From Lunularia cruciata (lineage: Eukaryota > Streptophyta > Marchantiopsida > Lunulariales > Lunulariaceae): a DNA stretch of 64,000 nt. Shown here piece after piece: positions 44,258 to 56,099 of the stretch (the stretch's first letter is position 1; each line of letters begins with the position of its first letter). Under the pieces are notes generated by a model. That model did no database searches. It saw nothing but the letters and a program-made list of their open reading frames with translations, and was not told where the DNA came from. The stretch lies in NCBI GenBank assembly GCA_948567375.1, contig OX419758.1, forward strand, positions 11,413,001 through 11,477,000, read 5' to 3'. The translations under genes were made by a program, and so were the position numbers.

Positions 44258-44600
44258 TATTCCCCCACCGTTGGTTGGTGACGTCCTTGTCGCCAGTGAA
44301 GCTTTAAACTCCTAGATGGCCAATTGTGCATTCTGGAGATGAGAAAGAGGTTCCCATGTGGCATCATGAAGGGGATACCCTTTCCAAAGGACCTTGTACT
44401 CCGTATATTTTTGACGGCCTTGTTGAATGTGGCAACACGCAAGGATATGATCAAATTTGTACTCCTCATGATCATTGATAAGGACAGAAGAAGGTGGAGG
44501 TTGGACTTGAGAGGAAAAAGAAGAGAGGTTAGGAACAAAGGGTTTCAACTTGGAAACATGAATGACAAGATGGATGCACATATGACAAGGCAAGGCAAAT
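44258..44600 (-). pseudogene. Family-C chromodomain
   Basis: The minus-strand frame at 44593-44312 gives HVSKLKPFVPNL, a linker, and EYKVLWKGYPLHDATWEP with LSHLQNAQ, a typical integrase-linked chromodomain with its aromatic residues. The final part runs through a frameshift toward the purine tract. Confidence 0.85.
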
Positions 44601-44849
44601 TGATAAGCGACATGAGAGACAATTTGGGTGACATCAAAGGGTCCTATTCAATTAGGGGTAAGTTTAAGAACTTGGGTATCAAGTGGGAGGGATAGGTTAC
44701 TAGAGGATAGCATGACTTTATCACCGACTTTGAAGGTGAGACCACAATGATGGTGGTCAACATATTGTTTCTGACAATTCTAGGCAACAAGGAGGTGAGA
44801 TTTGGCTTCTTGGAGAGATTGAGAGATGGTGGTCAAGAAGGTTGAAGTA

Positions 44850-45745
44850 TGAGGGACCTAAGATGGGGGCGGAGCAAGAAGAGAATCTGGAACAAACAGA
44901 TCTTGGCCAAGATTGAGAAAGAAAAGAGAAAATCTGATGCTTACCTATTTGGAATTGTTGTAGGCAAATTATACAATTGCAAGACATTCATCCCAATTGG
45001 TATGGTGGACATTGACAAAGGCATACCACATATCTTCCAAGGTACAATTTTCACGTTTGGTTTGTTTATCAGTTTGAGGATGATAGGCCATGGACAAAGC
45101 AAGCTTGGTGCCGAGTATCTAGAAGAGTGCTTGCTAAAACTTCCTAGTGAATTGAGGATCAAGGTTGGGGATGAGAACACGTGGTATCCCATGATGCTTG
45201 AAGACATTGTCAAAGTAAATTTGTGCTAAGGTTGGAGCATCCAAAGTATCAAAGGTTGGTGCCAAGTCAATTTTCTTATCTACAAACACCACGATTGTTA
45301 TGTGTCCTTGCTTTGTCTTGGGCAAGGATGTGATGAGATCCAAGCTCACCTATTCCCATCAAGTGGATGGAATGGGGAGTGGTTGAAGGAGTCCACTCGG
45401 CTTCTGGTTGCTGGCCTTGTTGCATTGGCTTTCACACGATTGGACAAACTCTTGAACATCTTGTGTCATGTTGAGCCACCACCATTGGCATTGGAGGGTA
45501 CCCAAGGTCTTGTCCACACCCATGTGACCAGCTATTGGTAAATCATAGGCTTCTTAAAGACGCACAAGTCTGAGATCACCTTTGGTTGGAACATAGATCC
45601 GGTCCTCATGGAATAAAAGGCCTTCCTTGAAGAAGAAGGTGTTGTACTCCTTGTCACATGCTGTAAGACAAACATGTACCATTTAGAAGAAGGGATCTTG
45701 TTGTAGAGTTGATCAAAACTCATTTTGGACCTTGGAGTCAATTGC
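44850..45745 (-). pseudogene. Family-C integrase, broken
   Basis: Minus strand: the finger region (45741-45532, with SSSRKAFYSMRTGSMFQPK in one frame and the partner frame giving the histidine/cysteine part), the core MSLDLITSLPKTKQGHITIV (45349 on), IYFDNVFKHHGIPRVLI with NLDPQFT in place of the usual SDRD-type box, and further fragments at 45213-44941. Several frameshifts. Confidence 0.8.
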
Positions 45746-45799
45746 CACCATTTTAATTGCCGCTGTGTTGAGAGGAAGAGGTTTCAAATCAGGTCGTTG

Positions 45800-47010
45800 T
45801 GATAGAGCATCAAGGATGACATGGAACTGACCTGGTTTGTACTCAAGTTTGATGTCAAACAATTGGAGTTGCTCTCATCGATGATGTTGACTCTTCATGT
45901 GTTCCAAGTGTAAGGTCTGCAACAATGGTTTGTGATCAGTTTGCATAATCACTTGTTTCCCCAAGAGATAATGCCTCCATACCTTGGTGGCATATACCAT
46001 TGCAAGTTGTTCCCAATCTCAAGTAGAGTAATTTCTTATAGTTGTATTTAGTTGGCAAGACACAAAGACCATAGGATGTAGTCCATTTGGGAATTCTTGT
46101 TGCAACACTACTCCAATTGCAAAGTTAGAAGCATCAAAATCAACCACACAAGGTAGTTGAGAATCATATGGTTGAAGGATGGGTCTTGAAGACACCATAT
46201 GTTTAAGCTTTTGGAATGCTTCTTCATGCTTGGTGGTCCATTGGAAGCTCGAGTTCTTTCCCAAGAGGTCAATCAATGGTGTAGCAACATGAGCATAATA
46301 ATGGATGAACCATTCGTAAAACTTGGCAGATCCATTAAATGCCCGTACGTCTTAGCATCCTTCGGAGTAGGCCAATCAGTAATGGCCTTCATTTTCTCTT
46401 TGTCCATCTTGATCCTACTGATGAGATCTTGTGACCCAAGAAGGTGACTTCTTTCTGCTAAAAGGCACACTTTAACTTCTTGCAATAAAAATTCCATTGT
46501 CGTAGTTGTCTTAAGACTTCTCGCACCCTTTGTCTTGCTATAGATTATGATATCATCCAAGAACACCACCACATACATATCCAATAGTCTATCCAACACC
46601 CGATGCATCTGATCCATGAAGACTACTAGAGCATTAGTGGGCCCAAAAGGTAGAACTCTTCACTCAAAATACCTATACCTTATGCAAAAGGCAATCGTTT
46701 GCACATCCTCCCTATCAATGTGGATTTGCCAATAGCCACTACAAAGATCTAACTTGGAAAAGTATTGTGTTCCACTCAATTGATCAAGCAAGTCATCAAT
46801 CCAAGGTAAGGGATATGCATTCTTCACTATTTGCTTATTGAGTCCATGGTAATCAATACAAAAATGAATTCCTCCATCCTTCTTTGGAACAAATAGTACT
46901 GGTGGTCCCCAAAGAGAGGTATTTTGTGGTATGAAGTCCTTCTCCAACAACTCTATAAATGTTATTCACAACTCTTTTGGTGAGAGCCGATAGATTGGTC
47001 TAATCACTAG
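45800..47010 (-). pseudogene. Family-C reverse transcriptase and RNase H, broken
   Basis: Minus strand: MLEKDFIPQNTSLWGPPVLF, then VPKKDGGIHFCIDYHGLN, YFSKLDLCSGYWQIHI (46950-46660), a frame change through the PFGPTNA-type box, VVVFLDDIIIYSKT (xxDD box near 46550), and RNase H at 46276-46019 (CVVDFDASNFAIGVVLQQEF). The recognisable frame ends near 45800. Confidence 0.85.
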
Positions 47011-47423
47011 AGTGCTCCTTGGCAATAACTCAATCTTGAAGGGCATACCACAATCAACGGGTAATCCCTTTGGTAGATCATCTAGAAACACGTCCGCAAA
47101 ATCCTGAACTATTTGATCAACCTTTGCTTGATGAGGCTCTTGGTCTTCCTCAGATTGTCCTTGTGCAATCTACTTGATCCACACTGCAAAAATAGACTTA
47201 TCTTCCTCCAAAGCTTGCTCTATGGCTACTTCACTAACAAACTTCCCATCTAGGTACTCATTTCTTTTCAAAGCTTACTCCATGGCTACTTTCCTAGTAA
47301 ACTTCCCATCTTGGGAAGTTTATCCCCCTTCAAGGCTTGCTCTATGGCTACCTTCTTGACAAACTTCCCATCTAGGGACTGACTATTTTTAAGTGTCTTA
47401 CTCAAAGGTGCCAGACAACCTAA

Positions 47424-47891
47424 TCAAAAATTCCTACCTTGGTATTGTACTTGAATTTGTTGTCGGTTCCAATCAAATTGAACATTATGACATTCAAGCC
47501 AAGTTAGTCCTAGAATGACATCATAATGTAGAGGTACCACTACAAACCTCATACACTCCAAATACTCCTTCCCAATCTTGAAGGTAACATGATGCAAGGT
47601 ACAAAATGCAGAACCCTTTCTACCATCCGCCATCATCAATCTACTTCTAATTATTGGCTTGATATGAATACTCAATTCCTTTGCTACTTGCATAGACATG
47701 CAATTCTCTAAATTTCCAAAATCAACCAAAATCCTACAACCTAGATTAGATATTGTACCTTGCAAGTGAAGCAAACTTGCATAGGTTGAGCCCTCAATCC
47801 CATTGGAACTAATCAAGCTTCCAGTAGGCGGCTCAAAATCTCCTATACTCTCTATTTGAAGTGTCAAGTGGTATCCATTGAATGGCATCAA
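47424..47891 (-). pseudogene. Family-C aspartic protease
   Basis: A 155-residue open frame including GTISNLGCRILVDFGNLENC and VVPLHYDVILGLTWLECHN. The active-site triad reads D-F-G instead of D-S/T-G, so it would be inactive although the frame itself is intact. Confidence 0.8.
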
Positions 47892-48216
47892 TCTCCATTG
47901 GTGTCGGCTCCTCCACCCGTGTGTAGTGTATCAATAGGTTCTATGGAGGTCGGGGTTGAGGCCAAGTTGTTGCAACCAAGGAATCAAACTTTTTGGCCAA
48001 CTGCATGGCTTCCTCCAAATGTTGTGGCTCTTGCATACTTACCTCTAATTTGGTTCTTGACTTCAAGCCCCTCACAAATTGATCCAAAGCTTCACCTTCC
48101 AGTATATCTAGAATTTGCATGATGGTGTTATGGAATTACGTGATGTAACTTCTTACAAAGCCAATCTATTTCAACTCTACAAGCCTATCATGTCCAGCTC
48201 GTGTGGCATTTAGAGC

Positions 48217-48860
48217 TTAAAACCAACTAATTATTGTACTCTTGAATTCTACACACATCAAGATTGGTGCAAAAATTTTTTGTTCAGTTCGCTCCACTCG
48301 GAATCTCCACCATAGCTTTGCTACTCCATCCAATTGGCTAGAAGCCAAGAGAATTTGTTTTTGCTCATCTTGCAAATTGGTAACTTTAAAGTAACGTTCA
48401 TAGTCAAACACAAAACTCTCCCCTACACCCGAGAGATTCTTGCCTTCAAATACCTTGGGTTTAGGCAATATGATTCAATTTTCTCCTTCTCAAATTGGTA
48501 CTCTCTCTACTTGCTCTTGTCATCAAAGCTCTCGTTCATCCAACAATTGAGTAAGGTGCTCAAATTGTTGCTGCATAGTAAGGATAACCTTGGGTCATTG
48601 CTGCCATGGTTGCTACTCTATCATGTCATCCCTAATCTATCTAATTTATTAACACATAGAAATAGCATGTCCACTATTCTCTATAAGTTACAACCGGAAT
48701 CACCAAGGGTTCCTCAGATATGGTGATCATATGTAGAAAATCTTCTCCAAAGCGTGAGATGATGAATTGTGTGAAACAATTCTTGGGTAGTACTTGGACA
48801 TGAAAATCCCAATGGTTTGGTGGAAGTGGATTTTGTGATCCATAAATTACATTCATCCCA
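48217..48860 (-). pseudogene. Family-C gag, broken
   Basis: The frame 48468-48217 reads MPKPKVFEGKNLSGVGESFV, then FDYERYFKVTNL and LDGVAKLWWRFRVE, the retrotransposon gag domain. Upstream, a short frame (48856-48674) covers the leader. A zinc knuckle was not found between 47900 and 48217, where the frame is lost. Confidence 0.75.
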
Positions 48861-48865
48861 TTCTT

Positions 48866-48877
48866 GCTATGATACCA
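48866..48877 (-). other. Family-C primer binding site
   Basis: Minus strand TGGTATCATAGC, one base inside the 5' LTR; one mismatch from the initiator Met tRNA complement. Confidence 0.75.
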
Positions 48878-48878
48878 A

Positions 48879-49292
48879 TGTAAAAGACCGAGACCGAGGA
48901 GAAATAGGAGAATAGAAACTCACATTGGGACACTTGAATGTGTGAAAACTCCGAATGCCTAGCATGAGATTTGGCTCTTGTATTTATAAGGATCATACAA
49001 GGCTCTTGAGAAGCTTCTCAAGAACCTTCCTTGAGCCGCTTTCTAGGAATGCAAACCAAGTTAATTGGGAAACTTCTCAAGAAGCTTCCTTCTAGGAGCT
49101 GCTTACTTGGTGTGCATGCTAAGTTAGTTAGAAGCTTCATTCTAGAAACTACCTACTTGGAGTGCAAGCTAAGCTAGCCAAGAAGCTTCCCAAGAAGCTT
49201 TCTAGATATTTATGGAATATTCTAGGATAATTTTTCTTATTTGCTACTTTGTTAGCCCTACTAATTTTGTCATTAAACTCCATATTGTTATA
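48879..49292 (-). repeat. Family-C 5' LTR (minus strand)
   Basis: Plus strand TGTAAAAGACC to ATTGTTATA (outer end mutated from TTACA). Contains a TATA-like element, minus-strand TATAAATA at 48981-48988, and the GAAGCTTC-rich segment. Confidence 0.83.
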
Positions 49293-49600
49293 GTTTGAGA
49301 GCTTATCATGTTGGGTGCTAGGGGTACCACTCTTACTCTCATAATTTGTAGCATATTTTAAACAGCTTGTGTTCATTGCTTTACAAAGGGCAATGGCTGG
49401 TGCAATCCATAGGAGAGCAATTAAACAAGGTGATGCTTCTTCTGATGCAAACTATACGACTTGCATAGCTTGGATCTATTAGGTGCAGTAGGGAAGAGTT
49501 CTCATATCTACTCTATTGGGGCTTAGCTCCATTTTACTTATTTTGTCTCACCCTTGTATGGCTTGATGAAGTCTTCCCATCCTTCACGTTTTCTTCTTGA

Positions 49601-50775
49601 TTAACTTGTACATCCTTTTCCGTTTTTAGAACAAAACTAGATAATCATATACAACAAGATTGATTTTCCTATACATAGAAGTATAAGGAAATAATCACCT
49701 TTTAAGATATCTTATAAATTTATTTTTTCTAAAATATAAATTGATTAGATATATTTCTATGTTAAAAGCTTTGACCAAAATATATCTCTAGTCAACTTTC
49801 ATTTTGTTTATTCTTCTCTTGAACAAGATGATCACATAGATCAAATATGGATTCCATAAATTTTATCCATGTAGAAAATCACCTCTTCAGCTATGCCAAA
49901 AAACTGGAACATGAAAGTAATAAACTTATCTTGACAAATTATAGATATAAATTTCTTTGAAATTAGTATTTATGTGAATTCTCTTTAAAATGTCATATAT
50001 CACAATACATATATGAAATAAGTTATTATCACTATATAATAGGTGATATCATAATCAAATTTCTAAATAAATAAGACACACCATTTGCACAATTTACTAG
50101 GAAAATTTAAGAAACTAATCTTTATTAACATTACATATTTGAGAAAACAGGTGCATCAAAATCTTTTTTTCAATTTGATCTTAATATTTCAAATCTCTTT
50201 GTAAAGGTAGCACTATCAAATGTTGGACTTCAAAAGTTTATTGCACGGTATCCATTACTTCTTCTCATATATCCATGTCTTTTTTCATACCCTAACCCAT
50301 AATTGTTTAGATCAATTTTAACCACAACACTTTACCCCTCTCTCACACTATACTCCACTCCAACTTCACTCAACCAAACTCTTTCTAATGTGGTCCGCTT
50401 CATGGTTCCTACCAGTTTCCAAGTTTCTTGTTTCATTACCTTCAGTTCATAAGTCAATGTTCTGCTCATCTGTCAATGGTTACTACTTCTTCTTTCTTAT
50501 ATGCTTTGTTGGGCACTTACCTTGTGATTGTACACCTTTGAATTAATTTTAGTTTCCAATGTTTTTAATTTTTTTTTGATTATTTAGATTTATTTAGATT
50601 ATAATATTTTAAATAAATCAAATTTAATATTAAATATATAATAATTTATCAATTATATATAATTTAATATATATAAGAATAATATATTTCAAAAAAATTA
50701 AAGTAATTATCATTTTATTTACGCTCTATATACATTTACATTTAGTAAAATTTAACATCTTTCAAACAAATTACT
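49601..50775. other. AT-rich stretch, no gene
   Basis: No credible coding frame or element ends. Confidence 0.4.
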
Positions 50776-51319
50776 TGTAACACCCATTTGTGCATATGTG
50801 TGGTATTGTAATATTTAGCTTGGTATTACAAATACTTGCGAGGTATTATTTATATAAAGATAAAAGATGGTTTTATATTAATCATGATTAGCTAAAGTTA
50901 GTCATAGCTAAGATAGAGGGAAATTTACTTTAGAGGAAGTGGAAAAAATGAGCACCACTATTTTGAATTCTAGTGTATTGACTTAGTATTATTCCTAGGT
51001 GTTTTGCTTTGAGGAAAGAATTGAGAACTCTTGGGCCCACAAGTCTTTTTGTTTTGGATTCTTCTATAGTCCAAGGATAGCCCAAATGAAGGAATCCTTG
51101 ACTTAGTGGTTGGGTCAAGATAAGATCATATGCTTAGTGGAATATGCCCTTGTGGATAGATATTCCTTTATAATTTTTGACTTTACTTGACTTTTAGCCT
51201 AGTAACTTGAGTTACTCCAGTAATTAGTAACTTTGGGGCGTAACTATTTCACAAGTATATAAACTAGAGGTGATGAGGTATCAGAGGTTCATCTTGAGTG
51301 AGAGACAAACCGGCTCACA
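50776..51319 (+). repeat. Solo LTR, family B, internally deleted
   Basis: TGTAACACCC to CCGGCTCACA, 544 bp. Compared with the other B LTRs about 130-150 bp are missing after AAACTAGAGGTGATGAGGTA. The four-base flanks are TACT and GACT (three of four match). It is more diverged than the copies at 10498-20145. Confidence 0.85.
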
Positions 51320-51434
51320 GACTTGTGTCATCGTATATCCATATCCATTCCTTCACATAATAGGGAGTTTCAAAAATAGTTTTATGAAGTTCTTTATATT
51401 TTCATATAGATTATTACAAAGCATTGACTAAATT

Positions 51435-51623
51435 GGTACGAGGTGTGGGCAGGAGGAAGAAAAAGAGTCCCACTACGCAGTTCTGTCCAAGTTCCTTATT
51501 ATTAGCAAACTCTATAAGAGGTGGTTCATAGCAAATAAGGGACGTGGAGTTTTTAGTTGTCACATCGTAATGCATTAATTACATGTTAGGGTTAATAAAG
51601 TGTCTAGTTTAGGATGAATATGG
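51435..51623 (-). repeat. Dispersed repeat E, copy 2 (inverted relative to 25021-25205)
   Basis: The reverse complement matches copy 1 in order along its whole length, with small differences. The two copies enclose 26 kb including RFT1, but their identity is too low for recent exchange. Confidence 0.7.
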
Positions 51624-51850
51624 TCTGCACCGGTTGCCGCCTGGTGTAATGTGTTAATTTAGGATTAAATGTGATTTTGCTGGTTGTTGCTTGTCAAATG
51701 GCAACCACTCCATAATGTGTTAGTATTGTGTTAATTTAGGATTAAATGTGATTTTTCTTGTTGCTGCTTGTCACTGCTCATAGCCGCTTGTTGGTGCTCA
51801 AAGCCGCTCGTTGCCACTGGGAATTGCTTTATAGCGCCCGTTGATTTTGC
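51602..51850 (+). repeat. Short tandem repeats, 77-bp unit and GCCGCTTGTTG-like units
   Basis: GTGTTAATTTAGGATTAAAT recurs at 51651 and 51728 (77-bp spacing), with a weaker relative near 51605. From about 51755 a shorter unit with the words GCTGCTTGTCACTGCTC, GCCGCTTGTTGGTGCTC and GCCGCTCGTTGCCACTG repeats at 27-29 bp. It partly overlaps the end of repeat E. Confidence 0.65.
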
Positions 51851-53550
51851 ATCCAAATGTGAGCTTGCATTGCAATCAGGTTTTTGCTAAATTTTTGTTG
51901 CACTTTTGGAGTAAAATTCATTGACCTCCATTTAATTTCTTGGTTGCCGCAAGACAATGCAAATTATTTTCCATAACTAAGTGTTATCTCCCTCGCCGCA
52001 CTACTCTATGGAAATGAACCAACACACCAATGCAAAACTACAGAACCCACAGGTTTAGTTTACTGAGAGGAGCATTTGCACATAGCATTCGGATTTGCAT
52101 ATGGTGAATTTGAATTTGAATAGTTGAGAATTGTATTTTGGATCCACTAAAAAATTTCATAAATCATACTCTAAGAATCACACACCAAAAAATATGATAA
52201 TTTTTTCAAAAAGCTACATTATCTCTTTTGACAATCATTTATTTGACAATCATTTATTTCATTACGAAAATCCTAAACATATGTGATATAACGTCTAATT
52301 TTAAAATAAGTATAAATTATATATAATATACCATATACAATTTATAATGAGTTCATTTATTAACATCTCATCTCTTTGCAGAGTTCACTAAAAATAATTA
52401 TAAAATTTATTATTTATCCCATTGACATCCGTCCAAACTATTCTGAAACCCCCTAATATCAAATTAAAACATTCTTCATCTCAAGTGTCCATTCATCCCT
52501 CTGCGAAAAGTATCCTCCTCACAGGACCTAGAGTTATCTGGATAGGTAGTGGAACGTTGAACGAATTTTGGGGAGGGTGAAGTCTGGGAACTTGTGCGAA
52601 GAATACCATGAAGAAAGGAGACCTTGGGATTAGTGCTTGTGCTTGGATACATCCTTTACTAAAGCGTCGAATGACTGGATAGGTGGGTCTGGATAATAAT
52701 GTACGCGTGCTCGATATTTTTGGCAGCAAGAAAGAAGGCTCCACGAAAGATCCCAAGAACTACCATGTGCAAAAATGTCAAAGTGTCAAAGTTTATCTCG
52801 TATTTACTTCTTTACAGTTTCAAATTTGAAGTAATATCTCGAAACATTAGTAGTTGTAGAAATTACGATATGATAATCTTCACAAGTAGGAAAACACTTT
52901 AAATCATACTTTGCAGGCACCCGTCTTGTGTATCTTTGCAATTAAGATCAGTGTACAAAGATTAGTTCTTTAAAAGTAGCAATTTGAAAGATATAAGCAA
53001 TTTTCCTCAATTCAAGCTACCACATTCAGAGACAATTCAGAGACAATTTGTAGCTTGAAAACTGAAAATTTAGAAAATCTTAATATCGTGATATGAAAGT
53101 CAACTAAAAAATACAATATTTTAGAATAAATACCGAAATTACAGTAAAATATTACAATTTCCTGGTTTGTATTCCATTATTATATGGAGATGATAGAAGC
53201 AAGCACATACTAACTACTACTTGGTATGCAATATATTAATTTTCGCATCGATTCTTCCACCTGATCTTAAAAAGATAGTTTCTGAAATTGACAGATTCAA
53301 ATGTTTGTATAAACTCCTCTACAGGATGTTAAACTATCTACGAAAATTGATTTCGGAACTTTGATATCTTAAAGAATAGAGTCTATATATCTTCTGCAAC
53401 TTCTTGTAACTGAGTATTCTTCAAATTCTACCTTAAAGTAGTGATTGTGCTAGTACCCATAGTACTTTCAACCCGTCATAATATCAAAGACAAACTGATA
53501 TCTCAAGTCAGTTTTTTCTGCGAGAACCATTCCCTTTTAATTCATCAGAG
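51851..53550. other. AT-rich intergenic sequence, no gene
   Basis: Small direct repeats only (a 15-bp unit near 52238-52268, and CAATTCAGAGA near 53025-53045). Confidence 0.4.
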
Positions 53551-54410
53551 AAGTCAGTCGGGTAAGTAAGGGAACAAAACTTTAACGAAGTTCGGCAACC
53601 TAAACACGTAAAATTGTCGACATGGATATGTGGCTCGGAATGTGGTGTGGGTCGCGATGAAGGAAGAACCATTTCCCTCCTTCTCCCCTGCTAGATTTAG
53701 ACAAAGACTTAATCGACTTATGATTTGGAACCTTGATCTAACCGATCCCCAAGTTTGCAAAAAGACTAACTGACCCGTAAGTGCCACGTGGACCAACGTG
53801 GCATCCGTTGAGTAGCAGTTGGGATTGAGTGAGTTCATGTTGGAACCAAGGATTTTGTGTTTCAAATTCTCGTCTTTGTGAAATCTATTGCCACATAGGA
53901 TTGACGCGCCCCGTCAGGGGGTCAGTTGAGTCTTTTCGCCAACTTGGGTTCGGCCCAAAAGTGCCAAAGATGGGGTCGATTCTGTCTATCTTTGTGCTCG
54001 ATTCCATGCTTCAACTGTCCAACACCAAGAGAAGCGAGGCTACCACGGCGCCCTTAACTCCCGCAGTTCTCCAATTCTACCGGGTAGGAATCGGTCCTCC
54101 CGAGTCGAACTTAGCAGTCCTTAAAGACACACTTCGTCCTAAGAGCACTTTGAAAAACAAAGTGATAGACTTATATTCACTCGCCCACCTCTCCGGACGA
54201 TAATCATAAACTCTGCATCCAGAACGCAATGAAATTGGAACAATTACGTGAACTATCATCCCGATGCATCCTCGTTTGCACCGCACTTTGAGATCAGTGA
54301 TGGCCACCTGCGAGCCTTTACGGACAGATTCATTTAGTACGTGATGAAGTCGCGAAGTTTCATGATTTGGATTCGTCATTTGACATCAACAACTCTACTT
54401 GTACTTTGAT

Positions 54411-54457
54411 TGTGATATGGGGTCTTCCCATCCTCATTGTTATCGTACGCGGTCGAC
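54411..54457 (+). repeat. Short fragment of repeat family D (3' end)
   Basis: GGGGTCTTCCCATCCTCATTG and the following GTACGCGGTCGAC resemble the ends of the D copies near 26115-26150 and 40695-40735. Only about 45 bp remain. Confidence 0.45.
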
Positions 54458-56067
54458 TTTCTCTTTGATTGTGATCTCTTACTTGAAACATAGGCTTAAA
54501 ACGAAGGATCATAACCAACAAGCTAGAGCAAATACTCGCAAGGAAAAGATTGATCGCTAGTACATACCGAGCAAAACGTTATGACTTAACTGTTCTCGAC
54601 TTGCATCTTGTCTGAACTCCTTGCTCTATGATCCTCACCTGCGAAGTGCCAAGCATTGTGTTCAAAATTTCGAGTACAAACATTCGATTCTCTCGAAAAC
54701 ACGTTGTGTTAATTTTGACCGTGATGTGTTAGTAAGTGATCATCATTTGAAGATTTGAAGATACACATTACTAAACGAAATTACAAGACCATTCTTTGTA
54801 CTAAGAACGCAATATATTCTAAGACATTTTCCAGTGTTTCTGATAACTCTCGTACATCCAGGTATACTGTACCGTCAAGGACCTCATTTTACCTGATCTC
54901 GAGTTGTGGCAACCTCAGGGGACGCCATGATATGAGATTCGATTCCCCTAGTGTAATTCTCCCGACACACAAAATCCCGCGCTGATCTTGAAAATAGAGA
55001 ATCATTTATGTAATAAGAATGCCGTCAACGGAGACCTGACGGGCAGACGACTGTTGACGAAGAAAAGTAGCGCCAGGTCCACCTAGCGGATGCATTTGGA
55101 AATTCACGAACGACATAGATTCACATGAGGGCTAATGTATAGCAAGAGCCCTTGTAACCGCACGAGGGGTTTGACTGTGATGGAAATGCATTGCGTAAAG
55201 TAGATGCAGAAATGGACAGATAGAAACAGGGATGCCAACTAAGCAAATCAGGGTGCCCCGTTTGTTCGTTCTGCCAATTTGGGGTACTACTACTCGAGTC
55301 AAAGGTATTGACAAACTCTTCCTATGCAGCATCTCCTGCTATGCCAGCAAGGGTATGTTAAGATGCAAAAAGTACTTCGAGTGAAGCATGGATTATTTTT
55401 CACAAACGTTCTCAACTGAATGTCGATTTGCACTGTAGAGAAATTATCACGCGTCTCCATACAAGCTGCAACTTAGGAGCACTCGGATCTTTGATATATT
55501 GAGCTCAATTCCCCTGGAACGAAACTCAAACTCATTGGAACATGAGATTCTCTGGACTTATCATCACGTACGGTAGAAGCTGCATCAGCGCTACCATCCT
55601 CATCTTGGAACTTTGCTTTGCTGTTATTGGGGTTCACAAAAGGAGATATTATAAGGCACCACCTCATGCACTTCTGCTGGAGACAGTATCACAAAAGCAT
55701 TGGCTTTCCCAGATACATCGTACTTGTCATGTGGGGATGTACAACTCTTAAAAGTCGGTTCAAGTTTCAGCTCATTGCGGGGCTGCCTCAACTGCACGAA
55801 CCTACAGTACTTTTAAATGTAAAATCAAAGACGGATAACAACCGAACCCATCGATATTCCACTCATCTGAAGGCTGATTTCTGGATTCATCGTCCAATAA
55901 AGTCCATGCTCGTGAGTGTCGTGATGATAAAAATACGAGGGTAAGGTTCGAGGGTTTATAGACTCAGCAGCTTACTTGGAAGAAAGTTTATCCAATCTTT
56001 ATGGACATGCAAAGAGATACTAGCTATCGTATAGACAGACCGCACATCCCCTCTTCTGTCTTAGGGT

Positions 56068-56099
56068 TGTAATCTTCATCTTCTGTAGCACAGTGTATA
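56068..56099 (+). repeat. 32-bp sequence repeated exactly at 37374-37405 (copy 2)
   Basis: An identical 32 bases, with unrelated flanks on both sides (AGGGT before, GTTCATTG after). Confidence 0.8.

Larger units (their letters stand above)
43880..49292 (-). mobile_element. Complete but decayed family-C chromovirus (minus strand)
   Basis: Read on the minus strand: 5' LTR (49292-48879), initiator-Met-type primer site, gag, protease, reverse transcriptase, RNase H, integrase, chromodomain, purine tract and 3' LTR (44257-43880); 5.4 kb in canonical order. The LTRs differ by many changes and indels (414 and 378 bp), so it is much older than the B element. It sits inside a family-D repeat. Target duplications are no longer clear (GCATG left, GTTTG right). 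Confidence 0.88.
43515..49600 (+). pseudogene. Repeat family D, copy 3, split by a family-C element
   Basis: The left part is 43515-43879 and the right part 49293-49600. The left frame reads YLAWGEYLYVWQTTQIKEDL, then DDQVIVANVVVTD, ILDGVITHFPRW and KVSKYRSM, matching copy 1 word for word in key places. The break falls inside the segment that in copy 1 reads GGGAGTGCACGAGAG (near 25833). The right part resumes with GAGAGCTTATCATGTTGGG and continues to GGCTTGATGAAGTC. Confidence 0.6.
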
